DNA of 64,000 nt from Bacteroides intestinalis (GTDB lineage: Bacteria; Bacteroidota; Bacteroidia; Bacteroidales; Bacteroidaceae). A program made the position numbers and the translations under genes. The DNA lies in assembly GCF_902364365.1 (NCBI RefSeq), contig NZ_CABJDN010000009.1, positions 261,182 through 325,181 on the forward strand, given 5' to 3'. Under the pieces are notes generated by a model. That model was given only the letters and a program-made list of their open reading frames with translations. It made no database searches and was not told the DNA's origin. This document shows, in pieces, positions 34,749 through 43,359 of this stretch. The stretch's first letter is position 1. Each line of letters opens with the position of its first letter.

Positions 34749-35435
34749 TTAAGGTCTTACATTCTTTCCAATCTGTCGCCAACGTCGCTTGGCTGCGTCC
34801 ACGATACTACGTTTATCGGCTTCGGGATGTGCACCCTCGTCGATTTCCCGCCAAATGTCGCCCATTGTCGTGTACTTTACCGCTTTGGTCAGTCGTTGCA
34901 GCTTTGTGTTCATTGTTTTGAGCTTTGGACGGATGCCAAAGACAATTTCCATACGCTCTTTTTCCGTCATCTTGTTCTCCGAAAGGCACGCTGTGCGTAT
35001 ATCGTTCACAATTTCCACGCTGTTCATCATCAGTTCCCTATAAATCTTGTTGCGCTGTGTGGATAGGGCTACGGCAAGCGTATTGGCTGGACTTCGCTTC
35101 AATTGTTTGGTGAAGTCGCCCATATTGTCTGTCAGCTTCGATACCTCATAATAGAACCCATAAGTTTGCGCCGCATAGCAGACTATTGACCGGAAAGAGT
35201 TTAGATAGTTATTAAACTCTCGTTGCAGGTCTGTTGTCGCCTGCACTTCTTCTTTTGTCCAAATATGTCCGGTGGTCTGCATCAGCATGACCTTTTCCTG
35301 ATTCTTCAGCTCCTTCTCTGCCTTTTCGGTATATACTGCAATCATTCCGGCCAGTACAGGGTCATTCTGCGCTTGTACCTCACCGATACCGGTAAGACAC
35401 AGCAGTAATATACTTATCCAAATTGTCCATTTCAT
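34749..35435 (-). CDS. Exported helical protein, VirB5-like, 228 aa
   Basis: A signal peptide (residues 1-22, LTGIGEVQAQ) is followed by long amphipathic helices (VYTEKAEKELKNQEKVMLM, TTDLQREFNNYLNSFRSIVC). The layout (export signal plus all-helical body, next to a similarly built gene) is like VirB5/TraC-type pilus-tip proteins of conjugation systems. It shares organisation, though little sequence, with the neighbouring gene 35448-36143. Family assignment is structural inference. Confidence 0.6.
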   Translation of the reverse strand: MKWTIWISILLLCLTGIGEVQAQNDPVLAGMIAVYTEKAEKELKNQEKVMLMQTTGHIWTKEEVQATTDLQREFNNYLNSFRSIVCYAAQTYGFYYEVSKLTDNMGDFTKQLKRSPANTLAVALSTQRNKIYRELMMNSVEIVNDIRTACLSENKMTEKERMEIVFGIRPKLKTMNTKLQRLTKAVKYTTMGDIWREIDEGAHPEADKRSIVDAAKRRWRQIGKNVRP

Positions 35436-35447
35436 AACTGATATATT

Positions 35448-36143
35448 TTATCGGACGAGAGCTGCCGCCCTGTGCCAATGGGACAGAGCCATACGAGCTG
35501 CCTCACCGTTGTCACGGTCAAGCATTCCTGCCGTTACGTTGTTCCACACATCATTGAAAGTATAGTACCGTATGCTCAAATAGAGCAGATGTAACTTCCG
35601 GCTAAAATCCGATAGTTGGTCGTTCAACGCCCATAGCGTCTTGCTGCGTTCTGCCCCCGTAAGCATGTTTTCGTTGCTACCTTTGGCCACAGCGTCATTC
35701 AGCAATGTAAAAACAGAGACAAGTTCCGTTGCTGTTTCTATATAGAGGTTGTTCATGTTCATACTGGCCACAATGCCCTGCGGATTGTTTTGGATGGCCT
35801 TGCCTAATTTCCCCAGCGTGAGGAAAATCCGCACACCGTCATTGTAGAGATGCGTACAGGCTTTCAGTGATGAAGCGTAACCGCTTGCTGTCTTGAGGTA
35901 ACTGTTGTACTGCTTCTCCCACTTGTGGATTTGGTTGAACTCGGTAGCGATGCTGTTTTGGAGCAAGGCTGTTTGTGTCTGTCCCTTTATTTGTTTTTCA
36001 ATCTGCCCGTTTATCAGTTCGTTACCTTCGGCCAATGCAGTCCATTCCAACGGATTGGAAGCCGCAATTTGGGCTTCTGCCACCTGTGGAAGCAGGCATA
36101 CCAGCGAGGCAACCAGCCCCAGACTAATGATTCGTGATTTCAT
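35448..36143 (-). CDS. Exported helical protein, VirB5-like, 231 aa
   Basis: Signal peptide ends VAEAQIAASN. The helical body includes EGNELINGQIEKQIKGQTQT and ATEFNQIHKWEKQYNSYLKT, and the C-terminal half has LSDFSRKLHLLYLSIRYYTF. Similar size, export signal and helix pattern to the downstream gene suggest an old duplication or two subunits of one envelope complex. Its start overlaps the preceding bPH-domain gene by about 20 bp. The role is inferred from the operon. Confidence 0.6.
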   Translation of the reverse strand: MKSRIISLGLVASLVCLLPQVAEAQIAASNPLEWTALAEGNELINGQIEKQIKGQTQTALLQNSIATEFNQIHKWEKQYNSYLKTASGYASSLKACTHLYNDGVRIFLTLGKLGKAIQNNPQGIVASMNMNNLYIETATELVSVFTLLNDAVAKGSNENMLTGAERSKTLWALNDQLSDFSRKLHLLYLSIRYYTFNDVWNNVTAGMLDRDNGEAARMALSHWHRAAALVR

Positions 36144-36609
36144 ATATTCCCTTTTTTCGTTTGTTAGTTTCTACCCGTTCACGGATAATTGACACGAGGT
36201 CGTCCCTATGGAAGATACCGATCAGGTCAAGACGGGGCGTGTTTCTGTCCATTGAAAGGATACGTACGGTTTTCAGCCCACAAAATTGTTGCAGCAGGCT
36301 TTGGTGCTCTTGAAAATCCACGATACGATATAGCTCCATATAATCCACTTTGCGACGGATAATACCGTATTCACTGACAAGTTGTTCCGTGCCGATGCAA
36401 TAACGGATTCGCCGCAGGTAGAGATAACGGTAGAGTAACAGTAACGAGAGTATCAAGGCAATTACTGTGGCAATAGCTGTCAATGGCAGCCCTTCCATGC
36501 CTCCGTACACCCATACAGTGCCGCACAGCACGAGAGTGGGCAGCTCGTTGATGACAAATTGCCCGGTATGTGGATGGATGACAATGGTTTTGTGACAAGT
36601 TCTCTGCAT
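36124..36609 (-). CDS. Membrane protein with bacterial PH-like domain, 161 aa
   Basis: Two adjacent hydrophobic helices (residues about 25-60, PTLVLCGTVWVY and IATVIALILSLLLLYRYLYL) are followed by a bPH_2-type domain (RIRYCIGTEQLVSEYGIIRR, MELYRIVDFQEHQSLLQQFC, TVRILSMDRNTPRLDLIGIF). Such proteins are membrane-bound, with a small beta-barrel facing the cytoplasm. It lies inside the transfer operon between the primase and VirB5-like genes. Confidence 0.75.
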   Translation of the reverse strand: MQRTCHKTIVIHPHTGQFVINELPTLVLCGTVWVYGGMEGLPLTAIATVIALILSLLLLYRYLYLRRIRYCIGTEQLVSEYGIIRRKVDYMELYRIVDFQEHQSLLQQFCGLKTVRILSMDRNTPRLDLIGIFHRDDLVSIIRERVETNKRKKGIYEITNH

Positions 36610-36621
36610 AGGTTTTATGGA

Positions 36622-38313
36622 TTATCGGTGAAAACGGGAATGAAAGTCTTCTCTCATTCCGGAAAGAGAATTGGTTATATCCACTTCCAACCGGGCAAGT
36701 TCTTCCCGTATCTTGTACATTTCCTGAAAACCCTTATCTGACATTCCTTGGTCATTGGTTTCAAAGGAGAATATTACTCTGTCCGCACGTTCAAGACGCT
36801 TTCGCACAGCCTCATGGTCCGCTTCGTCGTATAATCCGTTTCGGATATGTTCCGGATTGACTTCGGGCAAATCGGACAAGGCATGATTCAGCGTGGCTTT
36901 ACCGCTGATCTCCCAATCGTCAAGGTTATCCTTCTCTGGTTTTATCCGTTTGCCGAGTAGCTGGTCGTTCCAATCCTTATAACCCTCTGCGGCAGATTCA
37001 TACAAGATGCATCCTGTAGCTTCCGGACCGGAAATGGAAGCATCAATCGCTTTTTCGATGGCTTCCAGATTGCTTCTCATTTTCTCTAATTCTTCCTCAC
37101 TGGCAGAACCTTCGTCACGAGCCATTTCGTACTCATCCATACAAACCATTCTCATTTCCTGTAGATAGCCGTCACCAATTCCCATGTCGTCACGCTCCCC
37201 ATTCTTCAAATTTTGTTTTGCATCATTTATACCCAGAATGGCTGTAATCTTTTCAAAATTGAATGGTTCAAGTTCTATTTCATACTGTGAATAGTCTTCG
37301 CTGTTGTTCTGTACAATCAGTCTGCCGGTTTGTGACAGACAGGTGGAGAAGTTCCAGCCTGCATGAGTGAGAGCAAAGTGGATAGCATAGACTTGTCCGG
37401 CACGGTCATGATCGAAGCAAAGATGATGTGAGGCATGGGGAGTTGCTTTTATCGCTCCTATGAATTGCTGCTGGCTCGGTGCCCCTCCGGTAGAGATGAA
37501 TACCGCCTTTCGCAGATCCTTGTTCTGTGCCTGATGAAGTTGGTAATATGCCATCGCATCATAAGCACTTTCGAACCAATAGATATGTTTGGCGGAGGTG
37601 AGAGAAGTGCGGGCAGGGCTGGCAATCCACAGTCCCTCGCTTGAATTGCTCCCTGCGGCTTTGCCTTTGTAGCTGCCGCTCCCGTCCATACGGGCACGTC
37701 CTCGTTCTTCAAGTCCCACAATCGCTCCGTCGCCTTTGGGCAGGGTTAGTGGAAAGGACAGGTTCGTGTAGGTCGCACCGTCCTCCCGATGTTTCGTAGC
37801 CAGATAAAAATGCCGATGGAAGGCATATTGTGTATAAAGGTCGATACCTCGGCTTTTAAAATAAGGATAAAATTTTTTCTGCGTTTCCCGATTCTGCGGA
37901 TTGAACTTATGAATGTCGTAATCCGCTATGTCAAATGGCTTTACATCTCGTTTAGGGTTCACTATTCGGGTTTTCCGTTCAGTGACAGGAATGTTCAGTA
38001 ATCTGTTACAGACAAGATTCACCAGTCTGTCCGGAGACATACCCGCATGGTACTCCGTGAAAAAGTGCGGATGCTCCTTGATGAAGGAAATGATGTTATA
38101 AACTTTCTGTTGTTGTGCGTGGAAACAGCATTTTCCTTGTTGTGTCACAATAAATTTGTCACCACGGATACGTCTGCCGTCGCTGTCCAAACGAACATAC
38201 GAGGGATAGCGCAGACCGTCACGACGGTTCAGGTGATACCCTGCGTCAATCAATACGTCCTGGATGTTTAGTCGTTGCAGAAAGTCATCGTATGTAAGGT
38301 CTCCGTCTCTCAT
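36622..38313 (-). CDS. Toprim-domain primase-like protein, 563 aa
   Basis: The N-terminus (DFLQRLNIQDVLIDAGY, then RIRGDKFIVTQQGKCCFHAQ and VYNIISFIKEH) is the CHC2/DUF3991-like primase entry region of element-borne primases. The toprim core shows as HIYWFESAYDAMAYYQLH with the catalytic Glu, then FISTGGAPSQQQF and HHLCFDHDRAGQ (DxD). It would prime complementary-strand synthesis in the recipient. The last 150 residues are helical and may bind partners. Four bp from the next operon gene. Confidence 0.85.
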   Translation of the reverse strand: MRDGDLTYDDFLQRLNIQDVLIDAGYHLNRRDGLRYPSYVRLDSDGRRIRGDKFIVTQQGKCCFHAQQQKVYNIISFIKEHPHFFTEYHAGMSPDRLVNLVCNRLLNIPVTERKTRIVNPKRDVKPFDIADYDIHKFNPQNRETQKKFYPYFKSRGIDLYTQYAFHRHFYLATKHREDGATYTNLSFPLTLPKGDGAIVGLEERGRARMDGSGSYKGKAAGSNSSEGLWIASPARTSLTSAKHIYWFESAYDAMAYYQLHQAQNKDLRKAVFISTGGAPSQQQFIGAIKATPHASHHLCFDHDRAGQVYAIHFALTHAGWNFSTCLSQTGRLIVQNNSEDYSQYEIELEPFNFEKITAILGINDAKQNLKNGERDDMGIGDGYLQEMRMVCMDEYEMARDEGSASEEELEKMRSNLEAIEKAIDASISGPEATGCILYESAAEGYKDWNDQLLGKRIKPEKDNLDDWEISGKATLNHALSDLPEVNPEHIRNGLYDEADHEAVRKRLERADRVIFSFETNDQGMSDKGFQEMYKIREELARLEVDITNSLSGMREDFHSRFHR

Positions 38314-38317
38314 AGGT

Positions 38318-39886
38318 TTACCTCCCTCTTCTCATTTCATTAATATCTTGATTCATCTGTGCCTCGAAATTACGGATGGCCACATCTCTCGGTGTATCTA
38401 CACCGGGCTTGAAGTATGGATGTGGCGGTCCGCTGAAACGTTCGCCATAGAACTCCGGAGAGTGGTGGTGATGGAAGCCATGTGCGACTTCCGATGCCAC
38501 CACAGCACCGGCGGTAAGGGCAGCGAATATCTTCACGCCAAGCCCCTTGTTCGCTTCAGGACGTGTCTTCATATCCACCTCGTTGAAAATCTTCGAAAAA
38601 AGTTTCATCCGGTGGTAATCATCCACAGCAAGAAACTTGTCGTAGTCTTTCTGGCTGATTTCGTGGCTGATGACCTGTCCGTCAATAACAGCGGACATCT
38701 TGTATTTACCCTCCGTCTGTGCCGGTTGCACGGCAATGTCACTGACCTCTACTTCCCGGCCATGTTTCTCCTCACGATACCAGCCTTTGCTTTCGTTGAG
38801 TAGTTGCAGGTCACGACCGTCCACGGCTGCACCGATACTGCCCTGTATGTATTCCTGCCGCATCGGAGTTTCTTGCTGCATGAATAATTCTTGTTCCTGC
38901 CGCTGCCGTTCTTCCAGTTCATGCCGCACTTCGGGATGCAGGCCGATACTGATGCGTTGTTCGCTGTTGAGCTGTTCCATCGTTACTTTATCGGCAAAGT
39001 CCGCTCCGATAATGCCGTTCAGCAGATCCAGCCGTTTCTCCACAGGTTGTTCCTCGATGGATGCGGTAGCCAGTTTTTTCACTTCTTCTTCCGTCAGGTC
39101 ATAGACCATATCGGCATTGACACTTTCCGATTGTACGGTCAGTGTCCTCCGTTCCATATCCACGATAAGACCGTGCGAAGTAAGGCACTCCGACCATTTC
39201 TCGTTGGAAAAATAGACTGGTGAAGCAATCAACTCCTTGTATGCTTGTGCCGGTTCCTTGCTGCGCGGACGGCTGACAAGCGGTGTAATGACCTCCTGCA
39301 AGTTCTTCAATACATCTTGCTGTACAATGGGTTGCTCCTGTTGACCGCCTTTGTAGTAAAAGCCGTAGCCACCCGATTGCAGTTCGCCGGGCTTCATGCG
39401 CCCGTCTGGGCGTTCGGGTACGATGGATGGCCCCGGAAAGAAAAGCTGCCCACCAACTCTGCGTAGGTGGAAACCCCACTGTTCGCGTGGTGTCCAACCA
39501 AGGAATGGAGGGGGCATACCCAGTCGCCCCATGTGTCCGTACTCACCGATACCGATGCGGTAGCCATGTAGCCCCATCGCCACGCGACCGTTGGCATTGC
39601 GGGCATGGACGAAATTTTTCGGCATATAGAAATCTTTTCCTATGATACTCGTGAGTATGTTGTAGGCTTTCTTGTTGGCCGTATTCGTTCCCCAGTCCGT
39701 CAGAGCCAACATCTGTCGTTCTGTTATAGGATAGACCAATAACGGTGAATCATGCCCTTGCACAATCAGCCGGTAGCCGCCTCCGTCAAATGCGACATGG
39801 GCTTGAAGTCCGTTACGCATCAGTAGATTGCGCATTTCGGGTTGCAAGTCCATCTGCCGAGGATTAGTGTTTGTTCGTATCGTCAT
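38318..39886 (-). CDS. DUF3945-containing protein, 522 aa
   Basis: Contains an N-terminal domain with PLLVYPITERQMLALTDWGT and KAYNILTSIIGKDFYM, and a second copy of the same pattern around residues 250-310 (MVYDLTEEEVKKLATASIEE and KRLDLLNGIIGADFADKVTM), suggesting an internal duplication. The C-terminal third (EGKYKMSAVIDGQVISHEIS) is the DUF3945-like module, and it ends with a hydrophobic helix and a His-rich stretch (GFHHHHSPEF). Part of the leftward DNA-processing operon. Biochemical role unknown. Confidence 0.65.
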   Translation of the reverse strand: MTIRTNTNPRQMDLQPEMRNLLMRNGLQAHVAFDGGGYRLIVQGHDSPLLVYPITERQMLALTDWGTNTANKKAYNILTSIIGKDFYMPKNFVHARNANGRVAMGLHGYRIGIGEYGHMGRLGMPPPFLGWTPREQWGFHLRRVGGQLFFPGPSIVPERPDGRMKPGELQSGGYGFYYKGGQQEQPIVQQDVLKNLQEVITPLVSRPRSKEPAQAYKELIASPVYFSNEKWSECLTSHGLIVDMERRTLTVQSESVNADMVYDLTEEEVKKLATASIEEQPVEKRLDLLNGIIGADFADKVTMEQLNSEQRISIGLHPEVRHELEERQRQEQELFMQQETPMRQEYIQGSIGAAVDGRDLQLLNESKGWYREEKHGREVEVSDIAVQPAQTEGKYKMSAVIDGQVISHEISQKDYDKFLAVDDYHRMKLFSKIFNEVDMKTRPEANKGLGVKIFAALTAGAVVASEVAHGFHHHHSPEFYGERFSGPPHPYFKPGVDTPRDVAIRNFEAQMNQDINEMRRGR

Positions 39887-39911
39887 AGTCTGATGTTATG
39901 ATGGTTACTTG

Positions 39912-40136
39912 TTATGCGTTGCCGTATTTCATAGCCGCTTCCAATTGTTCGTCTTTGAAACGGACAAACCCGGCGGCAGAATCTTCGCAGACCGTGAGTC
40001 CTTTTTCCTCACAGTAATGGGCGTACTCCTCCTGCCACTCGGCAGAAAAATGATTGATGTAATCGAGCCAGCCGTATTCGCCGCTCTGCATCTTCTCGAC
40101 GAGAATCTCTTCGGGATAATATTTCTGTTGTGCCAT
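39912..40136 (-). CDS. Small acidic protein, 74 aa
   Basis: Reads MAQQKYYPEEILVEKMQSGE, then YGWLDYINHFSAEWQEEY. Twenty to twenty-five bp separate it from neighbours on both sides in the leftward operon. Helical and acidic; no domain recognised. Its conserved position suggests an accessory role with the DUF3945/4099 proteins. Confidence 0.65.
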   Translation of the reverse strand: MAQQKYYPEEILVEKMQSGEYGWLDYINHFSAEWQEEYAHYCEEKGLTVCEDSAAGFVRFKDEQLEAAMKYGNA

Positions 40137-40156
40137 ACGCTTATATTAAATAGGTT

Positions 40157-40915
40157 TTATTTGTGAATACCTGCCATTCGGTTACGCTCACCGCTTTTCT
40201 TCTGTTCGTTCCACAGTTCTTCGGTGTATTCCTCCTCTGGAACGTAGTCGAGATTGCCGTCATCATTCATCACCCAGCAACCGTAGCAACCGAAGGTGTA
40301 CTTATCCCATTCACGCTTGGGTTGCTCTTTCCATTTCTGCGCGTCACCTGCGCAGAAACGGATGCCTGTCTTGTTGTGAAGGTCGATGCCTACCGTGACA
40401 GGTTCGCCATCCACTGCCACCGTCAGAGGCTCACCATGCTGCATTCCGTTTACTTCTACTGTACCTAAGTGCATTACCTCTGCCAGCACTTTCAGGTTAC
40501 GGGCGATGATGGGTGTCGGAACATACATCACCTGTTTTGTCTCCTCGTCGATTTGCACGAAAGCTTTACTGCGTCGTCCGTCCGCCATAGCCACGTCTGC
40601 AATGATGGATTTGCCGTCAAGCAACTGTTTTTGCTGCTCCTCGTTGTAGCATTCCAGTGGTGACGACTTCAGTGTGGGATAAAAGACCACATCCACCTCG
40701 CCGCTATCCATACGGATAAAGGCAAACCGACTGCGACTCTCGATTACTTCGCCATTCTCGTTAGTGACACGCATGGGCAGTACCGGCGAGTAGCCGCCTT
40801 TCCCGATTTCTTTCAGGATACACAGGGGCAAATCTTCAATCATTTCTTGGGTAAGCCCAAAGCGGGCCAATGTCGGATAAGGCAGTTCGTTGAACTCAAA
40901 TTGTTCTTTTTTCAT
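40157..40915 (-). CDS. DUF4099-like protein heading the transfer operon, 252 aa
   Basis: The N-terminus (FEFNELPYPTLARFGLTQEM, then LPLCILKEIGKGGYSPVLPM) fits the DUF4099 pattern of Bacteroidales conjugation regions. It continues with a beta-rich DUF3945-like part (SFAFIRMDSG-like RFAFIRMDSGEVDVVF, KAFVQIDEETKQVMYVP). It is the first gene after the operon promoter. Function unknown but consistently linked to transfer DNA processing. Confidence 0.65.
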   Translation of the reverse strand: MKKEQFEFNELPYPTLARFGLTQEMIEDLPLCILKEIGKGGYSPVLPMRVTNENGEVIESRSRFAFIRMDSGEVDVVFYPTLKSSPLECYNEEQQKQLLDGKSIIADVAMADGRRSKAFVQIDEETKQVMYVPTPIIARNLKVLAEVMHLGTVEVNGMQHGEPLTVAVDGEPVTVGIDLHNKTGIRFCAGDAQKWKEQPKREWDKYTFGCYGCWVMNDDGNLDYVPEEEYTEELWNEQKKSGERNRMAGIHK

Positions 40916-40946
40916 ATTCTGAACGATGTTATAAAATTATACTCAG

Positions 40947-40954
40947 CAAATATA
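40947..40954 (-). promoter_or_regulatory. -7 box of the 16-kb leftward transfer operon
   Basis: TATATTTG on the minus strand matches TAnnTTTG, 32 bp before the first start codon; TTTAG lies about 21 bp upstream as a possible -33. No other clear promoter is visible down to 24723, and gaps between genes are mostly under 30 bp. Confidence 0.6.
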
Positions 40955-41123
40955 GAGCGATTTCTTATCTGATGACTAAAACATTTCTTTATAAGTGATT
41001 ATAAAGTGGTATTTTTAATGTTTTGAATATGATTTTTCGCAAATAATCATATTCAAAATTGATTAAATAGTTATATTTGGAGAGAAAACAGTCGGCAATG
41101 GACAGACCATAAGAAGAGCGTGC

Positions 41124-41131
41124 TAACTTTG
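41124..41131 (+). promoter_or_regulatory. -7 box immediately before the M23 peptidase start
   Basis: TAACTTTG lies only 5 bp before the ATG at 41137. Because transcription usually starts several bases after this box, the mRNA may be leaderless or nearly so. Confidence 0.5.
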
Positions 41132-41136
41132 CTGCC

Positions 41137-41796
41137 ATGAGAAAGATTTTATTATTGATGATGACGGGTGTCTCATTATGTATCACGCCAGCCAAAGCAC
41201 AATTCAATACCGTTGCCGTTACCCCAACACGCTACAAGATGGAGGTATTGGATATGGGGTTAGACCAAGCGGAACCGGCATCCGAAAGCGAGATTTCCGT
41301 ACAGGAAGTTTCAACAGGTATCCCGGTATCCGCAGATATGGATAAGAAAAAGTGGATGGATCGTTACTTGAGTGTAAGTTACCCGTTACGTTATATCAAG
41401 GTCACTTCGCCTTATGGCTACCGTAAGGACCCGTTTACGGGAAAGAGTAAATTTCATGGCGGACTGGACTTGCGCGCACGTGGCGACAAGGTGATGGCCA
41501 TGATGGAGGGTGTGGTCGTGAAGGTCGGACAGGACAAGACTTCCGGCAAGTATGTAACCTTGCGGCATGGTAGGTACACCGTCAGTTATTGTCATCTCTC
41601 TAAAATTCTTATCGTCAAAGGGGCAATAGTTCATCCTCGTGATGTGGTTGGCATTACCGGCTCCACAGGACGCAGCACCGGCGAACACCTGCATATCACC
41701 TGCAAACTCAATGGCAGGAGTATCAGCCCCTCGCTTATACTCGATTATATCCAATCCATCCGGCAGGAGTGTATATCAGCATTGGCAGGTTTGTAA
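41137..41796 (+). CDS. Exported M23 peptidase, 219 aa
   Basis: A signal peptide (residues 1-22, SLCITPAKAQ) precedes a LytM domain: VTSPYGYRKDPFTGKSKFHG with HGGLDL (HxxxD), VSYCHLSKI, and STGEHLHITCKL (HxH). All zinc ligands are present, so it should cut peptide cross-links in the periplasm. It is the third M23-type protein of the element and, unlike the other two, has a clear export signal. Transcribed away from the transfer operon, from a promoter very close to its start. Confidence 0.9.
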   Translation: MRKILLLMMTGVSLCITPAKAQFNTVAVTPTRYKMEVLDMGLDQAEPASESEISVQEVSTGIPVSADMDKKKWMDRYLSVSYPLRYIKVTSPYGYRKDPFTGKSKFHGGLDLRARGDKVMAMMEGVVVKVGQDKTSGKYVTLRHGRYTVSYCHLSKILIVKGAIVHPRDVVGITGSTGRSTGEHLHITCKLNGRSISPSLILDYIQSIRQECISALAGL

Positions 41797-41828
41797 AAGA
41801 GAAGTGAAAAGGGCTGAAAACGTTCCGG

Positions 41829-42665
41829 TTACTTTGTCATCCGTTCAATAATATGGGCAATATGGTTGCCCCAGACGTGTATTTGTACAAGGAGCATCGA
41901 AGGCATGGAGAGCGTCTTGCCATAGAAGATAGCCGCCACTACTTTGCCACCGCACCGTTCTATCTCTTCCTTGTAATCCACCACGCTTTGCCCGGTTGTC
42001 AGCACATCATCTATGATGATAATCTCTTTCCCTTTGATTTTTCCGGTAATGAGGTAGTTTCGTTCGAGGATACGCTTCTCTCCACCTTTGGCCTCATGCA
42101 GGCTTTCTCGTGCATCGCAAATATCAACGTCGTATAGTCCTGAAGTTAAATCCTGTCGGTGCTTTCCGATGTACCAGTCGAGCCGTTTGAACCGTTGACC
42201 GTATTTTATCCAGTTGCTACACGGCATGAACATTATATGGTAAGGTCTCTTTTTCAGTTGCAAGGCATTCATACACGTTTTAAAGAACTCGATTCCGTGT
42301 ATATCTCCTTGTTTGAACTGGTAGATGGAATGGCAGAAAGCCCTCTGTTCATCATTGAGCAGCGCATTGTATCGTGACGGATAGTAATATCCGTAAAAGG
42401 AGATTCGGATGCCTCGTAACTTGAACGGCTTATGGGGAGAATGGCCATCAAACCGTTCGGGATGCAAGAGACAGAACATACGGCAGGCTTCCCGATGACC
42501 GGCCATTACCGCCAGACGACAGTAACGTTCACGTTCCTCGCTCTTTTCGGTCAACCGTGCGGCGGCGAATGCCGCTTCTCCTGCTTTTCGTCGCCAGTAG
42601 CCGATAATATACCACAATGCCCCAATTGTGAAAAGCAGGAGTATGAACAATAGTCTTGCATTCAT
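41829..42665 (-). CDS. Membrane-anchored ComF-like phosphoribosyltransferase
   Basis: An N-terminal transmembrane helix (residues 3-22, LFILLLFTIGALWYIIGYW) is followed by a ComF-type domain. The PRPP-binding loop is clear: KEIIIIDDVLTTGQSVVDY near residues 215-233. A region with MFMPCSNWIKYGQRFKRLDW precedes it. ComF proteins act in natural transformation. The anchored form here may serve DNA uptake or element physiology; the substrate is unknown. Convergent with the M23 gene, 32 bp apart. Confidence 0.8.
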   Translation of the reverse strand: MNARLLFILLLFTIGALWYIIGYWRRKAGEAAFAAARLTEKSEERERYCRLAVMAGHREACRMFCLLHPERFDGHSPHKPFKLRGIRISFYGYYYPSRYNALLNDEQRAFCHSIYQFKQGDIHGIEFFKTCMNALQLKKRPYHIMFMPCSNWIKYGQRFKRLDWYIGKHRQDLTSGLYDVDICDARESLHEAKGGEKRILERNYLITGKIKGKEIIIIDDVLTTGQSVVDYKEEIERCGGKVVAAIFYGKTLSMPSMLLVQIHVWGNHIAHIIERMTK

Positions 42666-42792
42666 CGTATTTTTATTTGAATGAAGCAGCCCGTTTCAAT
42701 CTGGTTATTTACAACATTACGGTGTATTTCGACATAATCGGATATGGGGGTTATGGCTTCATTACTTATATCAAATTCGTTTTCACTCACTT

Positions 42793-42800
42793 GCAAAGTT
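42793..42800 (-). promoter_or_regulatory. -7 box for the anchored phosphoribosyltransferase
   Basis: TAACTTTG on the minus strand about 130 bp upstream of the gene, with TTTTG-type DNA further upstream. A 127-nt leader would result. Confidence 0.4.
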
Positions 42801-42938
42801 AGCAAAATCGTGGCACTAATCTAAAATAGCACCGATAATTTATAAGCCATATCACTTTTATATCATAAAGTCTTACCCATACAATTTCCTCTTTTAATTG
42901 TACATGCTCAACTTTTATAGAAGATGTTCGCCCTGACC

Positions 42939-43252
42939 GGTACACGGCAAATGGCATACAAGTCTGCTATATGCTGTGTACCAGTCTTTGGGATAAAGCA
43001 AGGACGATGGCACATTTGCCACAAGTGTCAATCAAGCCAATCTGTTGTCCTTGCAGCGACCTCTGCTATCTGTTCTTTTGTAACCGGCAATGCCGTCTGT
43101 TTGTTTTTATAGCTTCGCCCCACACCATCAGCGGAGCGTCACAGGACTTGTCCGCAAGAGACATTCACTCACCTTATGGCAGCAGAGCTGCTATGGGGTG
43201 AGTGAAAGACTCTTTACGGAAGCCAAACATGAAAAGACCGTACACCTCGGTC
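42939..43252. ncRNA. Candidate structured non-coding RNA with at least five hairpins
   Basis: Perfect or near-perfect helices in about 310 nt: 42939-42949/42972-42982 (11 bp with one G-U), 42998-43005/43047-43054 (8 bp) enclosing TGGCA/TGCCA (43008-43012/43017-43021), 43147-43150/43155-43158, 43164-43173/43197-43206 (10 bp) and 43236-43240/43248-43252. No plausible protein is encoded. It lies downstream of the leftward promoter of leader 10, so it may be a long minus-strand RNA. Known large RNA families were not recognised. Confidence 0.5.
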
Positions 43253-43359
43253 ACAAACTGCCAAGGCTTACGCTTCGCCAGATTTGAGACTAAGTTGTAT
43301 GGTCACTTCATCGGGAAGTTTGGACCGGCAAGCCACAGACGTTCCACTGCCCACCCATT

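Noticed and set aside
42924..43287. Overlapping short frames with several cysteines between the two phosphoribosyltransferases.
   Set aside because: The DNA is dominated by hairpins and the frames overlap each other in different phases; non-coding structure explains it better.
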